Shown piece by piece: positions 1 through 7,328 of a stretch of 60,753 bases of DNA. The notes beneath the pieces were generated by a model. It saw nothing but the letters and a program-made list of their open reading frames with translations, was not told the DNA's origin and did no database searches. Within the stretch, counting starts at the first letter, position 1. The number at the start of each line of letters is the position of its first letter. Made by a program: the position numbers and the translations under genes. The DNA comes from UBA1858 sp964636225 (GTDB lineage: Bacteria; Pseudomonadota; Gammaproteobacteria; UBA4575), in the NCBI GenBank assembly GCA_964636225.1, contig CAZWQM010000010.1:1-60753 (forward strand), in the 5' to 3' direction.

Positions 1-462
1 AACGGAATCGTTAAATGCCTGGCGTGAAAATGCCACTTTGTTTTCTGTTGAGGTTAATTCTTCTGAAAGCTGCATCATATTCTGATTGGCTTTCAGATCC
101 GGGTAAGCTTCAACAACAAGATTAAATTTACCTAAAGATAATGCTAACGCAGACTCCGCTCCCGCAAGATCCTGAATGGCGGATGCGCTGCCAGGATTGG
201 CTTTGGCTGCATTGAGTAAAGAACTGGCTGCATTTCGAGCGGCGATAACCGCTTCCAGTGTTTCGCGTTCGTGTTGAATATAACCTTTTGCGGTCTCAAC
301 CAGATTGGGAATCAGGTCGTAGCGGCGTTTGAGTTGCACTTCGATTTGAGCGAACGCATTTTCAAAGCGGTGTTTAAGGCTCACCAGTTTGTTGTAAATG
401 CTTATCACATAAAGAACAATGGCAACAATAATAACCATTAAGATAATGATCGGTGAGTCCAT
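1..462 (-). CDS. lemA: LemA family membrane protein (C-terminus beyond window)
   Basis: Read on the minus strand from 462 and running off the left edge, so only about the first 154 residues are present. The protein opens with one hydrophobic segment (about residues 5-23, rich in I/V/L) and then the LemA hallmark region with RRYDLIPNLVE, followed by a long helical part (ETLEAVIAARNAA). LemA proteins are anchored by one N-terminal helix with a cytoplasmic or periplasmic coiled bundle; their role is poorly defined. ATG at 462 is preferred over an in-frame ATG at 474 because GGGGA lies about 5 nt before it. The next gene, slyX, is divergent. Confidence 0.88.
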   Translation of the reverse strand, partial: MDSPIIILMVIIVAIVLYVISIYNKLVSLKHRFENAFAQIEVQLKRRYDLIPNLVETAKGYIQHERETLEAVIAARNAASSLLNAAKANPGSASAIQDLAGAESALALSLGKFNLVVEAYPDLKANQNMMQLSEELTSTENKVAFSRQAFNDSV

Positions 463-585
463 ACGGGTCCCCATAAAGTAATGTCAGGCTACATGGTACT
501 AAAACATAAAGCCCAATAGAATGATATTTGCGCTGAAATGGTGCCTGTCTGGCTATTGGTTCAGGATATTAATCGGGAGCGAAAA

Positions 586-792
586 ATGAGTGATGATGTG
601 ATCGTAGAACTGCAATCCAAAATCTCCTATCAGGAGGACAATCTGCAGGAGCTTGGGACAGTAGTGATTGCCATGCAAAAGCAGATCGACAGTCTGGAGC
701 TTTGCTGCCAGGCGTTGAAAGACCGCATGAAAGAGGTTACGAGTTGTTTGGGGGGAGGTTCAGAGCTTGACGAAAAGCCACCGCATTACTGA
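586..792 (+). CDS. slyX: SlyX family protein
   Basis: A 68-residue coiled-coil protein: heptad-like E/L/Q-rich sequence (VIVELQSKISYQEDNL) over most of its length and the characteristic terminal PPHY. Family members are about 70 residues; the biochemical role is unknown. The open frame extends upstream to 538, but ATG 586 is chosen because GGGAGC sits 5 nt before it and the length and start (MSDDVIVEL) then fit the family. The 3' end lies inside a terminator hairpin. TGA is the stop codon here, evidence that TGA is a normal stop in this organism. Confidence 0.85.
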   Translation: MSDDVIVELQSKISYQEDNLQELGTVVIAMQKQIDSLELCCQALKDRMKEVTSCLGGGSELDEKPPHY

Positions 793-806
793 TACAGTGG
801 CTTTTT
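773..806 (+). terminator. Intrinsic terminator overlapping the end of slyX (probably bidirectional)
   Basis: Perfect 9-bp arms AAAAGCCAC (773-781) and GTGGCTTTT (797-805), with T-run 802-806. The loop contains the slyX stop codon. The A-run on the left arm gives a U-run on the other strand, so it can also stop the convergent haemoglobin transcript that ends at 821. Confidence 0.7.
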
Positions 807-820
807 ATGAGGAAATTCGC

Positions 821-1216
821 TTAGCGGCATAAAACATCGTTTCGATGCTTTTCAAGCTTGGCTAATACCTGCTTTTGCAGATCCTGTTCAATGCCCATTT
901 CGTTAAGGGTGATGTGAACATTTTCTAACATAGCATCCAAGTGTTCATCGTCCAAACCGCGTGAGACAACATCTTTGTGAGATTTACGCATGTTTCAACC
1001 GGTATATAAATACGGTCCACCAAAAATACAAGTCAGAAAAGCGGTCATTTTGGTTGACTGTTTTCTCATGTCGACATTCTCAAAAAACTTGTTGATTCTA
1101 TCGTCTTCAGAAATGTGGTAGTAAAGCTTAATCGCGGCGAGATCGACTGCGTTTTTTCCACCAATCTTTTCAAATAATGTTGGCTCTGCCGTGGTTTTTT
1201 GATCCATAATATTCAT
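821..1216 (-). pseudogene. Group 1 truncated haemoglobin, interrupted by an in-frame TGA
   Basis: Read from 1216 the frame gives a clear group 1 truncated haemoglobin: TLFEKIGGKNAVDLA, the YYHI segment of the B helix, FFENVDM and FLTCIFGGPYLYTG. A TGA at 995-997 then stops it, but the same frame continues with NMRKSHKDVVSRGLDDEHLDAM to a TAA at 821-823, exactly the rest of the globin fold (131 codons in all, family size). The proximal haem-ligating His (in RKSHKD) lies after the stop, so the short product could not hold haem normally. ATG 1207 (fourth codon) has AGGA 7-8 nt upstream and may be the true start. Either a nonsense mutation or a sequence error. Two FNR-type boxes lie upstream. Confidence 0.85.
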
Positions 1217-1274
1217 CCTGTAATTTTTAATTTCTGATCAAGTACAACACTAATCTTAATTACTGACAGGGTCA

Positions 1275-1288
1275 TTGATGTGTATCAG
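1275..1288. promoter_or_regulatory. FNR/CRP-type box, proximal (one mismatch)
   Basis: TTGAT-GTGT-ATCAG: matches the FNR consensus TTGAT-N4-ATCAA except the last base. It lies 60-70 bp upstream of the haemoglobin start on the minus strand and 48 bp, centre to centre, from the perfect distal box. Regulation of the globin by an oxygen-sensing FNR/Anr homologue is inferred; the regulator gene is not in this window. Confidence 0.55.
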
Positions 1289-1322
1289 TTTCTGCTAATA
1301 TTGATGTAATACCCAAGCCTGG

Positions 1323-1336
1323 TTGATTTTTATCAA
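1323..1336. promoter_or_regulatory. FNR-type box, distal (perfect consensus)
   Basis: TTGAT-TTTT-ATCAA is a perfect 14-bp FNR/Anr palindrome. On the minus strand a weak -10-like TATTAG (1300-1295) would place a start near 1288, i.e. the box would be centred near -41.5, the class II activation position. It could equally act on the plus-strand gene at 1598. Confidence 0.65.
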
Positions 1337-1479
1337 GTGCCTAAATGATACTCAGCTTAATGCAGGCGACCAAATCATCCGATATGTAAATGTGCAAAAA
1401 ATGCTTATGTGCTCATTAAAATTTGAAATCTTTGATGATGCCTCTCATTTAAGCTTGAGCCGCATAAAGGGATGATATT

Positions 1480-1605
1480 TTGGCGGATGTGAGTCCGAGC
1501 ATTGAAAGCCTTGCGCAGATGGAACAATTTGCCCCTCTTGATCGCGTTAAATCTTATATACTATCAGAATTGTTATTAAAACTATTTAGGGGGATTTATG
1601 TTTGA
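1480..1605 (+). CDS. Possible small ORF or gene remnant upstream of the gene at 1598
   Basis: A 41-codon frame from TTG 1480 to TGA 1605, with AGGGATG just before it. It overlaps the first codons of the next gene. The product (with SIESLAQMEQFAPLDRVKSY) looks like real protein and faintly resembles the start of cyclic-nucleotide-binding domains, so it may be the stub of a lost gene. The rest of the 1217-1597 intergenic stretch holds only the two FNR boxes and AT-rich DNA. Weakly supported. Confidence 0.25.
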   Translation: MADVSPSIESLAQMEQFAPLDRVKSYILSELLLKLFRGIYV

Positions 1606-1987
1606 ACCACTTTCGATTCCATTTGGCTGTGTCATGCTTTACAACGTTGTAAAACTGAAAGAGGGTGTAAGTGTCGAGGATATTGAGCTGGCATTGGGAG
1701 AAATGTGTAATGTAGTCAAAAACACTTATGGGGATGATGAAGGTGGTTTTATCGGCGGCCAGGTTTATAAGTTTGGTGGATTTATTTCAGACGAGGGCTC
1801 GTTCGCTTCCAGGCAACAGACAGAAGATCATATTGCCATTGTGACCTTCTGGAAATCGTTTGAACAGCATGAGAAATCTCATGCCGATGCAGCTTTTAAA
1901 GAAAAGTTTGACAATCTTGCTGACTTCGCCAAAGAAACTTATGAGGTGGGATATGAAATGCTGTGGCAAGGCGAGCCGGAAAAATAA
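1598..1987 (+). CDS. Conserved protein of unknown function, ABM-like dimeric alpha/beta-barrel fold suspected
   Basis: 129 residues, no signal peptide or membrane segment. The pattern MLYNVVKLKEGVSVEDIELAL..., a central IAIVTFWKSFEQHEKSH strand-helix and a C-terminal amphipathic helix resemble the antibiotic-biosynthesis-monooxygenase-like (dimeric alpha/beta barrel) proteins, in which a short strand followed by F/W-x-S-x-E-x-H-x-x-S-H is typical. Function unknown; such proteins are small oxygenases, haem-degrading enzymes or non-catalytic. ATG 1598 follows GGGGG at 5-6 nt. The upstream region is shared with the globin FNR boxes, so microaerobic control is possible. Confidence 0.65.
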   Translation: MFEPLSIPFGCVMLYNVVKLKEGVSVEDIELALGEMCNVVKNTYGDDEGGFIGGQVYKFGGFISDEGSFASRQQTEDHIAIVTFWKSFEQHEKSHADAAFKEKFDNLADFAKETYEVGYEMLWQGEPEK

Positions 1988-2076
1988 ATACAGAATACTG
2001 TTTTGTGGTGCAAATGTCGTATCTATCTGTTTGGGAAACTACCAATACCGGATCTACCCGTTTCGTACAAAATATT

Positions 2077-2535
2077 CTAGCGTGCCACCAACGGGATGAC
2101 TTCTGCCGTTTTGCTATGTATCTGGGCATCAATGGTCGACTCAATCTGGTAAAAACGAAATACATCTTCTGGGGATAAGATATTGGAGAAGAACTCGGCA
2201 TGATTCTGTTTGGTTTGTAATTTTCTGCCTTCAATGCGAAAAAACTCGGCCTGCATGTTGATCATGCTTTGTTTTTCTATTTGGCCACTTTTGTATTTGT
2301 CGTTAAATTTTCTAATTAAATTGAAAGCATCATGATCGTGAATGGATTGCTTTTGTTGGTATTTGTCATATAGCGCCCAAAAATCGCTGTTATCTTTTTC
2401 CTTCAGTGCTAGCGCATTGGCAATCTGCTCACGTTTAGTGTCCATAAGTGACGCATACACATCTTGCATAGATTCTGCATGAGAAATACTGATAAATGCA
2501 CTTATTAGGGTCAATATAACGAGTCTGTAGATCAT
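2077..2535 (-). CDS. Exported protein of unknown function
   Basis: 152 residues with a clear signal peptide (IYRLVILTLISAFISISHA, probable cut after SHA at about residue 20), so periplasmic. The mature part is almost entirely charged and helical, with DKYQQKQ and FNDKYKSGQ repeats of aromatic and Lys/Gln residues, in the manner of the Spy/CpxP-like helical periplasmic proteins, but I cannot assign it to a family. AGGAA lies 6 nt before the ATG. Divergent from the SBP-TolC gene, with 100 bp between the starts. Confidence 0.6.
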   Translation of the reverse strand: MIYRLVILTLISAFISISHAESMQDVYASLMDTKREQIANALALKEKDNSDFWALYDKYQQKQSIHDHDAFNLIRKFNDKYKSGQIEKQSMINMQAEFFRIEGRKLQTKQNHAEFFSNILSPEDVFRFYQIESTIDAQIHSKTAEVIPLVAR

Positions 2536-2635
2536 TTCTATTCCTGTTTATTAATTTGTATTTGGTCAATAAAAGAAAGGTGGTAACATCAAAATACGCT
2601 TCGCTATACTAATAATAACAGAGAAAGACTGCATC

Positions 2636-4369
2636 ATGCGTTTTAGAATATTATCAATATTCATTTTCATGATGAGTGTCGTTGCATCAGAAGTGCAGGC
2701 GCGTGATGTGATTATCGCAACTGTTTCAGATGGGCCACTGGCCCGCCAGTTTGTAGACTTCTCCATCATTCAGCGAGAAATAAATAACATTGTTGGTAAT
2801 GAGTTTAAGGTGTCTTATCCTTCAGCTCTGCAGGTGCATGGCGACTGGAGTGAGCAGGGTATTCAACGGCAATTACATAGTCTGCTGAATAATTCTGAAC
2901 TGGATATTATTATAACACTCGGTATTGTCAGTTCACATCTTGCCTCAAAAATTTCTAACCTTGCAAAACCTGTAATCGCTCCTTATGTGGTAGATATAGC
3001 TTTGCAGGGTATTCCTTATCATGACAACGCCAGCGGCAAGAATAATTTTGTATACACGCGTTATGTCAGTTCTGTCTCTGATGATCTCGAGCGTTTTCAT
3101 AAATTGGTGGGGTTTCATCATCTGGCTATTGTGGTTGATGAGTTGCCAGTTAAGGTGATACCCAGTTTGAAAGGGACCGCAAAGCGGACCTCAGAAAATT
3201 TTTGTTTTGAGATATCACTTATAACAGGTGAAAATGATATTCAGGACATTGCCAGTAAAATTCCTGACAGTGCGGATGCCGTATTGGTTGCTTCTTTACT
3301 GAGGGTTGATAATCGGGATATTCAGACGCTGGCAAATTACTTGATTGAGCAGCGGCTGCCGAGTTTTTCATTTTTGGGTCAGCAGGAATTGAAGATGGGT
3401 TTGATGGCCACCATTTCCGGCAGAGACAGTGACCAGATTGTATTTGCGCGGCGTATCGCGACAAATGTTTACCGTATATTACTCAATACTCCAGCATCTA
3501 AACTGAATGTCGACTTTTATGAAAGTGATCGCCTGTCAATTAATATGCAAACAGCGCGTGCAATTGGTGTGTCTTCTCGTTGGGTGGATATTGAGAATGC
3601 TGAACTTCTATATGATGATATTGCCAGTAATGCTCAAGTGATCACATTGCAGGAAGCCATGAGCAGAGCAATCGAAGCCAATATTGATTTGCAGGCCAGT
3701 CAGGTCAATATTGATATTTCCGAAAATAATATTGGAATTGCGCGCTCGGCATTATTGCCTCAATTGAACGCTAATACTGCATATACAACAATTGACCAGG
3801 ATAGGGCGACACCTCAAAATGCTGCTGAAAATTCAGTAGATGCGGGTATAAAAGCCGCGCAAACTATCTACTCCGATGCCCAGTGGGCAAATTATACTAT
3901 CGCGAAATATTTCGATCGCAGTACTGACCTTGAAACCAAAATCACATTGTTGAATACACTGCAGTCCTCCGCATCGGCTTATTTGAATGTGCTAAGGGCG
4001 GCCGCACTTGAACGTGTACAACAATCCAACGTGGAATTAACTCGTGATAATTTGGAGCTGGCTAAATCCAGAGAGCAGATCGGAGAATCTTCCCGCGCAG
4101 ATGAACTGCGCTGGGAAAGTCAGTTGGCACGCGATCGACAAAGCCTTCTGACCGCAGAAGCAGATCGATTGGTGGCCGAAGCAGAGTTGTATCGTGTGTT
4201 ACATATCTCTACGGAAGAATCCATTGCAATATCAGACGATTCCATAGTGGAAGTACTCACAGAACTGAATCGGCCTGAAAATCGCAGTCTGTATGACAAT
4301 CCACTGCAGGAGCATTTCGCGCACGCGACATTCAATTATGGCAATTGGTTTTGTCCAAGCAAGGAGTAG
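2636..4369 (+). pseudogene. Fusion of an ABC-type substrate-binding domain to a TolC-like outer-membrane efflux domain, truncated
   Basis: Signal peptide to about residue 22 (VASEVQA), then a periplasmic-binding-protein-like domain (about 24-310; DIIITLGIVSSHLASK, HLAIVVDELP, SADAVLVASLLRVDN, SFSFLGQQELKMGLMATISG). The second part (about 335-560) is the first half of an OEP/TolC protein: TLQEAMSRAIEANIDLQASQ, ARSALLPQLNANTAYT, LNVLRAAALERVQQSNVELT, LELAKSREQIGESSRADEL. TolC proteins need two such repeats; here the reading ends at about residue 577 in an atypical tail, and no second repeat occurs in the next 500 bp in any frame. Plus-two frame sequence just after 4310 (RARDIQLWQLVLSKQG, then TAA) looks more protein-like than the in-frame tail, suggesting a frameshift plus deletion. 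A functional channel is unlikely. Confidence 0.75.
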
Positions 4370-4479
4370 ATGGTGTATACGAAAGAATTAGCTAACCGGT
4401 ACTAACTACCTAAATATGGATCATTAATAGTTAATCTATATGAACTAGTTGCGGGTTCTGAGGATGTGCTATTAGCAAA

Positions 4480-4508
4480 CGCCGTGTGGCCAGGGTGGCC
4501 TCACGGCG
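4480..4508 (-). terminator. Hairpin downstream of the small gene 4519-4680
   Basis: Arms CGCCGTGTGGCC (4480-4491) and GGCCTCACGGCG (4497-4508) pair with one T-T mismatch around a 5-nt loop. On the minus strand it is followed by TTTGCT, a short U tract, 11 nt after the stop of the small minus-strand gene. Strong stem, weak tail. Confidence 0.5.
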
Positions 4509-4518
4509 GTATTAAAGC

Positions 4519-4680
4519 TTATGGGTGTTTAGGTGTTGTATATTCAGCTTCTTTCTGGAACGGTTCCCAGATAGTGTCGTAGCCTACATACCCTTTTTCA
4601 TTGGCTTCTTTTTGACGTGTTTTAAGAAATCGGGACTCGCCCTCTGGCACTTTGGGTCTGGTGCTTTTTTGTTCGCTCAT
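4519..4680 (-). CDS. Small protein of unknown function (53 aa)
   Basis: ATG 4680 to TAA 4519. AGGTGAT lies 5 nt before the start and a strong hairpin lies just after the stop, so this looks like a complete monocistronic small gene in the otherwise empty stretch 4370-4870. The product starts MSEQKSTRPKVPEGESRF and is hydrophilic and Lys/Glu-rich, with GYVGYDTIWEPF in the middle and no signal peptide or membrane segment. No family recognised. The remaining bases of this interval appear non-coding or eroded remains of the TolC gene. Confidence 0.55.
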   Translation of the reverse strand: MSEQKSTRPKVPEGESRFLKTRQKEANEKGYVGYDTIWEPFQKEAEYTTPKHP

Positions 4681-4870
4681 ATATCACCTTTTTTATCAAA
4701 ATTTGAATAGCTCCGGCTGGAACTATATCAAAATAAGACGTCATGATAGCAATGTTCTCTTTATAGATAGCAAAAATAAATCTATAGCCCAAAGAGCTTC
4801 ACGAGTCGATTGTCCAGCAGTTGAGTGCTGGTCTATAGTATCTTGATGATTAATCACGGCTTATTTGTCT

Positions 4871-5887
4871 ATGCTATTCGTCATTTATCATCAGTGGGAA
4901 AAGTTGCCTGAAGAGGCCAATGTACTGTTTGCGGAATGTGAACAGCAATCATTATTTTACTCCAGAGTCTGGCTTGAGACGCTCTCGGAGTATGCGCTGG
5001 CGAAAAGTCAAACACTGTTGCTGGCATGTGTGGTCGAGAATAATAATTTTAAGGCAATTCTTCCCATGAAGCAATGTGCTCAAAATGGGCTTAGCGCATT
5101 AAGCACTAATTTTACTTCACAGTTTTCATTACTCGTCGCAAATTCACACTCGCAAGTGGCTATTATTAGTTGCCTGGTGGATGGTCTCGTTCAAATGTCA
5201 GTTAACTCACTGCAACTGGATCCAATAGATAGCGCAGATAGCAACATGAGCGGATTATGCAAGGTTATGTGCGCTCGCGGGTATCAGGGATATGACTATT
5301 TTAAATTTTACAATTGGAGCCATTTCTTAAATGGGCAGTCATTTGATGAATATATGGCAGCACGACCTGCAACGGTGAGAAATACAATTGACAGGAAAAG
5401 GCGCAAGCTGGAACGTGAGCACGATTATGACATTCGCTTGTATCAGGATCGTTTTTTAGATCAGGCAATTAACGACTATCAGGAAGTTTATATAAAAAGC
5501 TGGAAAGCCAATGAAGTTTATTCGGACTTTACACCTAATCTAGTAAAGAACCTGTCACGTCAGGGCTGGTTGCGTATGGCGATATTATATATTAATTCAC
5601 AACCTGCAGCGGCACAGATCTGGTTTGTGGTTCATGCCAAGGCTTACATATACCGACTGGTGTTTGATGAGAAGTGGCGTACGTACTCTCCTGGTTCAAT
5701 CCTTACACATTATCTTCTGCACCATGTGATTGAAAAAGATAAGGTTTTGCTAATAGACTTTCTCGTCGGCAACGAACGATATAAACAGGACTGGATGACT
5801 AGCAGAAGAGAACTTATAGGGATTCGTTTTGCACTACAAAAAATACATAAAAGTCGGCTGGCCAAAATAATCCATTCGATTAAATAA
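4871..5887 (+). CDS. BioF2/CelD-like GNAT-fold acyltransferase
   Basis: 338 residues. The second half carries the pattern of the Acetyltransf_6 (CelD/BioF2-like) family: ATVRNTIDRKRRKLERE, then YQEVYIKSWKANE, GWLRMAILYINSQPAAAQIWFV and YIYRLVFDEKW..YSPGSILTHYLL, the acyl-CoA/aminoacyl binding core of a double-GNAT fold; DFLVGNERYKQDW is a typical ending. Such proteins take part in polysaccharide or cell-surface assembly, but the substrate here is unknown. ATG 4871 is chosen over TTG 4865; neither has a good ribosome-binding site. No related glycan genes are adjacent. Confidence 0.72.
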   Translation: MLFVIYHQWEKLPEEANVLFAECEQQSLFYSRVWLETLSEYALAKSQTLLLACVVENNNFKAILPMKQCAQNGLSALSTNFTSQFSLLVANSHSQVAIISCLVDGLVQMSVNSLQLDPIDSADSNMSGLCKVMCARGYQGYDYFKFYNWSHFLNGQSFDEYMAARPATVRNTIDRKRRKLEREHDYDIRLYQDRFLDQAINDYQEVYIKSWKANEVYSDFTPNLVKNLSRQGWLRMAILYINSQPAAAQIWFVVHAKAYIYRLVFDEKWRTYSPGSILTHYLLHHVIEKDKVLLIDFLVGNERYKQDWMTSRRELIGIRFALQKIHKSRLAKIIHSIK

Positions 5888-5925
5888 GGTTGGGTGCAGG
5901 GTTATAATAAGATGTAAAGGCCGTT

Positions 5926-6558
5926 TTAGTTGGAGGCAAACGGATCATCAGAAAGCATTAGACTTATATATGGAGCGTAAGTGAGTACCGCACCCTGACA
6001 TGCACCCAGTTCATTAAATATATTGGCGACATTTACCAGTTTTGTGTGGTCTTTGGGGGACAGTTTAAGAGCTTCCAGTGCATCGATTAGTGGTTCAACA
6101 TCGCGGCTGTCTACATAGGTCTGCAACATGGTAATGGCATTTTCCAGTGCATCAATATTGACGGTTTTGCTTTTGATAATATCGGCGGTGGAGTGTTCAT
6201 TAAATTCCGGCGGATGTTCAGCAATGCTGTTTGCTGATGTGCTTTGAGAGGCCACATTAATTCCAGAGTATGTATTGTATTCTGCTTGAGCACATTGCTT
6301 GAGTGTATTAACAAAATCATTAAACTCAGAAACATTGGGCCTGGACAAAAGCAGCGATAATAACGGTTCGCCATTAACACGGCTAATGAATTCCAGATGC
6401 GAACGGGTAATGACAGGATCGGGTTCCAGCACCGCGAGCATGACACTTTGAACTTCCTGTTTGCCGCGAGTTTTGACACGAATAAATACCTGTTCACCAT
6501 CAATTTCGTATTCGCGAGTGCCTTTGAAAAACTGTTTTTGGATAAGTTTAGTTCGCAT
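5926..6558 (-). CDS. Protein of unknown function, paralogue of the next gene upstream
   Basis: 210 residues, no signal or membrane segment. The N-terminal half (about 1-100; KLIQKQFFKGTREYEIDGE, VMLAVLEPDPVI, LLSLLLSRPNVSEFNDFV, AEYNTYSGI) is clearly related to the whole product of 6615-6914. The C-terminal half is helical (IDALENAITMLQTYVDSRDV, EALKLSPKDHTKLVNVANIF), compatible with an effector or interaction domain. The tandem suggests duplication followed by loss or gain of the C-terminal domain. No family name can be given. Confidence 0.6.
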   Translation of the reverse strand: MRTKLIQKQFFKGTREYEIDGEQVFIRVKTRGKQEVQSVMLAVLEPDPVITRSHLEFISRVNGEPLLSLLLSRPNVSEFNDFVNTLKQCAQAEYNTYSGINVASQSTSANSIAEHPPEFNEHSTADIIKSKTVNIDALENAITMLQTYVDSRDVEPLIDALEALKLSPKDHTKLVNVANIFNELGACQGAVLTYAPYISLMLSDDPFASN

Positions 6559-6614
6559 GTTAATTTTGTAGAAGTGCTTATTGAATGAAATAGAGCGGCA
6601 TAATCATATTAGTT

Positions 6615-6914
6615 TTACAGTCCAGCAAAAGAGTTATATTCATTTTTGGCTTTTGCCTTAACGGCTGCCACGAAGGCGTTGAACTCTTTCTCATTTGGCT
6701 GGTTTAAATGTAAAGAAATGAGGGGTCCACACTTTACCCTGCTGTGAAAGTGGAGTTGTGAGCCTTCTATGATGGGTTCTGGGTTTAACATGGCCAGCAC
6801 TACATCCATTTGCTTTTTCTTTTTAAAAGGCTTGTAGATAGTGACGTGGACGGAATCTTCAAGCAATTCGAGTTCCTGTTTCCCGTGCAGCAGATGCTTT
6901 TGAATTAATTTCAG
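6615..6914 (-). CDS. Small protein of unknown function, one-domain paralogue; non-standard start
   Basis: About 99 residues matching the N-terminal half of 5926-6558: KLIQKHLLHGKQELEL, VVLAMLNPEPIIEGSQLHFHSRV, LISLHLNQPNEKEFNAFV and KNEYNSFAGL align with the paralogue. The homology, including an identical KLIQK, begins well before the first standard start (TTG 6866, which has AGGA 7 nt before it). The only candidates that include it are CTG 6914, with GAGG 8 nt upstream, or ATT 6929; there is no ATG or GTG because the frame is closed by the stop of the upstream gene. CTG 6914 is my choice. The start may also have decayed. Confidence 0.55.
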   Translation of the reverse strand: MKLIQKHLLHGKQELELLEDSVHVTIYKPFKKKKQMDVVLAMLNPEPIIEGSQLHFHSRVKCGPLISLHLNQPNEKEFNAFVAAVKAKAKNEYNSFAGL

Positions 6915-6935
6915 TGTCTTAACCTCAATCGTGGC

Positions 6936-7262
6936 TTAGTTCAGTTTGCTCGGCATTTCCATCATTTCTGAAACTTCAAGTGTGCCATTAATATTACGAA
7001 ACGGACAGGACATTGCCGCTTCAAGTGCCGCCGCCATGGAGCCAAATTCAAAAATACTCATACCTGACATGAGTGTGGTGGTGCCGGGTTCAGCTTTGCC
7101 GTCCGGATGCACTGTATGCGTATCTTTGAAGGGAATAGCCGGGCTAACGACGGCCTGACCCAAAGAAGATAACCATTTCTGATATTCTTCAAAATGTTTT
7201 TTCCCTTGCTCGGGGTTGCTGGGTTGATTGCCTCCCAGATAAACGAAAATATATTTTGGCAT
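6936..7262 (-). CDS. YCII-related domain protein
   Basis: 108 residues: MPKYIFVYLGG at the start, HFEEYQKWLSSLG in the middle and FEFGSMAAALEAAMSCPF near the end, the layout of YCII-like/DGPF dimeric alpha-beta barrel proteins often annotated as small oxidoreductase-like or sigma-factor-associated proteins. No catalytic role can be assigned. AAGGAT lies 8 nt before the ATG. The gene ends just before the small paralogue gene, so the three minus-strand genes 7262-5926 may be one transcript. Confidence 0.68.
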   Translation of the reverse strand: MPKYIFVYLGGNQPSNPEQGKKHFEEYQKWLSSLGQAVVSPAIPFKDTHTVHPDGKAEPGTTTLMSGMSIFEFGSMAAALEAAMSCPFRNINGTLEVSEMMEMPSKLN

Positions 7263-7328
7263 GATAATAATCCTTGGGGATGGTAATTTTTATTATATAC
7301 AGCTCATGGAATGATTGACTGTTCTAAA

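Noticed and set aside
1896..2234. Minus-strand open frame over the end of 1598-1987
   Set aside because: Antisense shadow overlapping two better-supported genes, without a ribosome-binding site or protein-like pattern.
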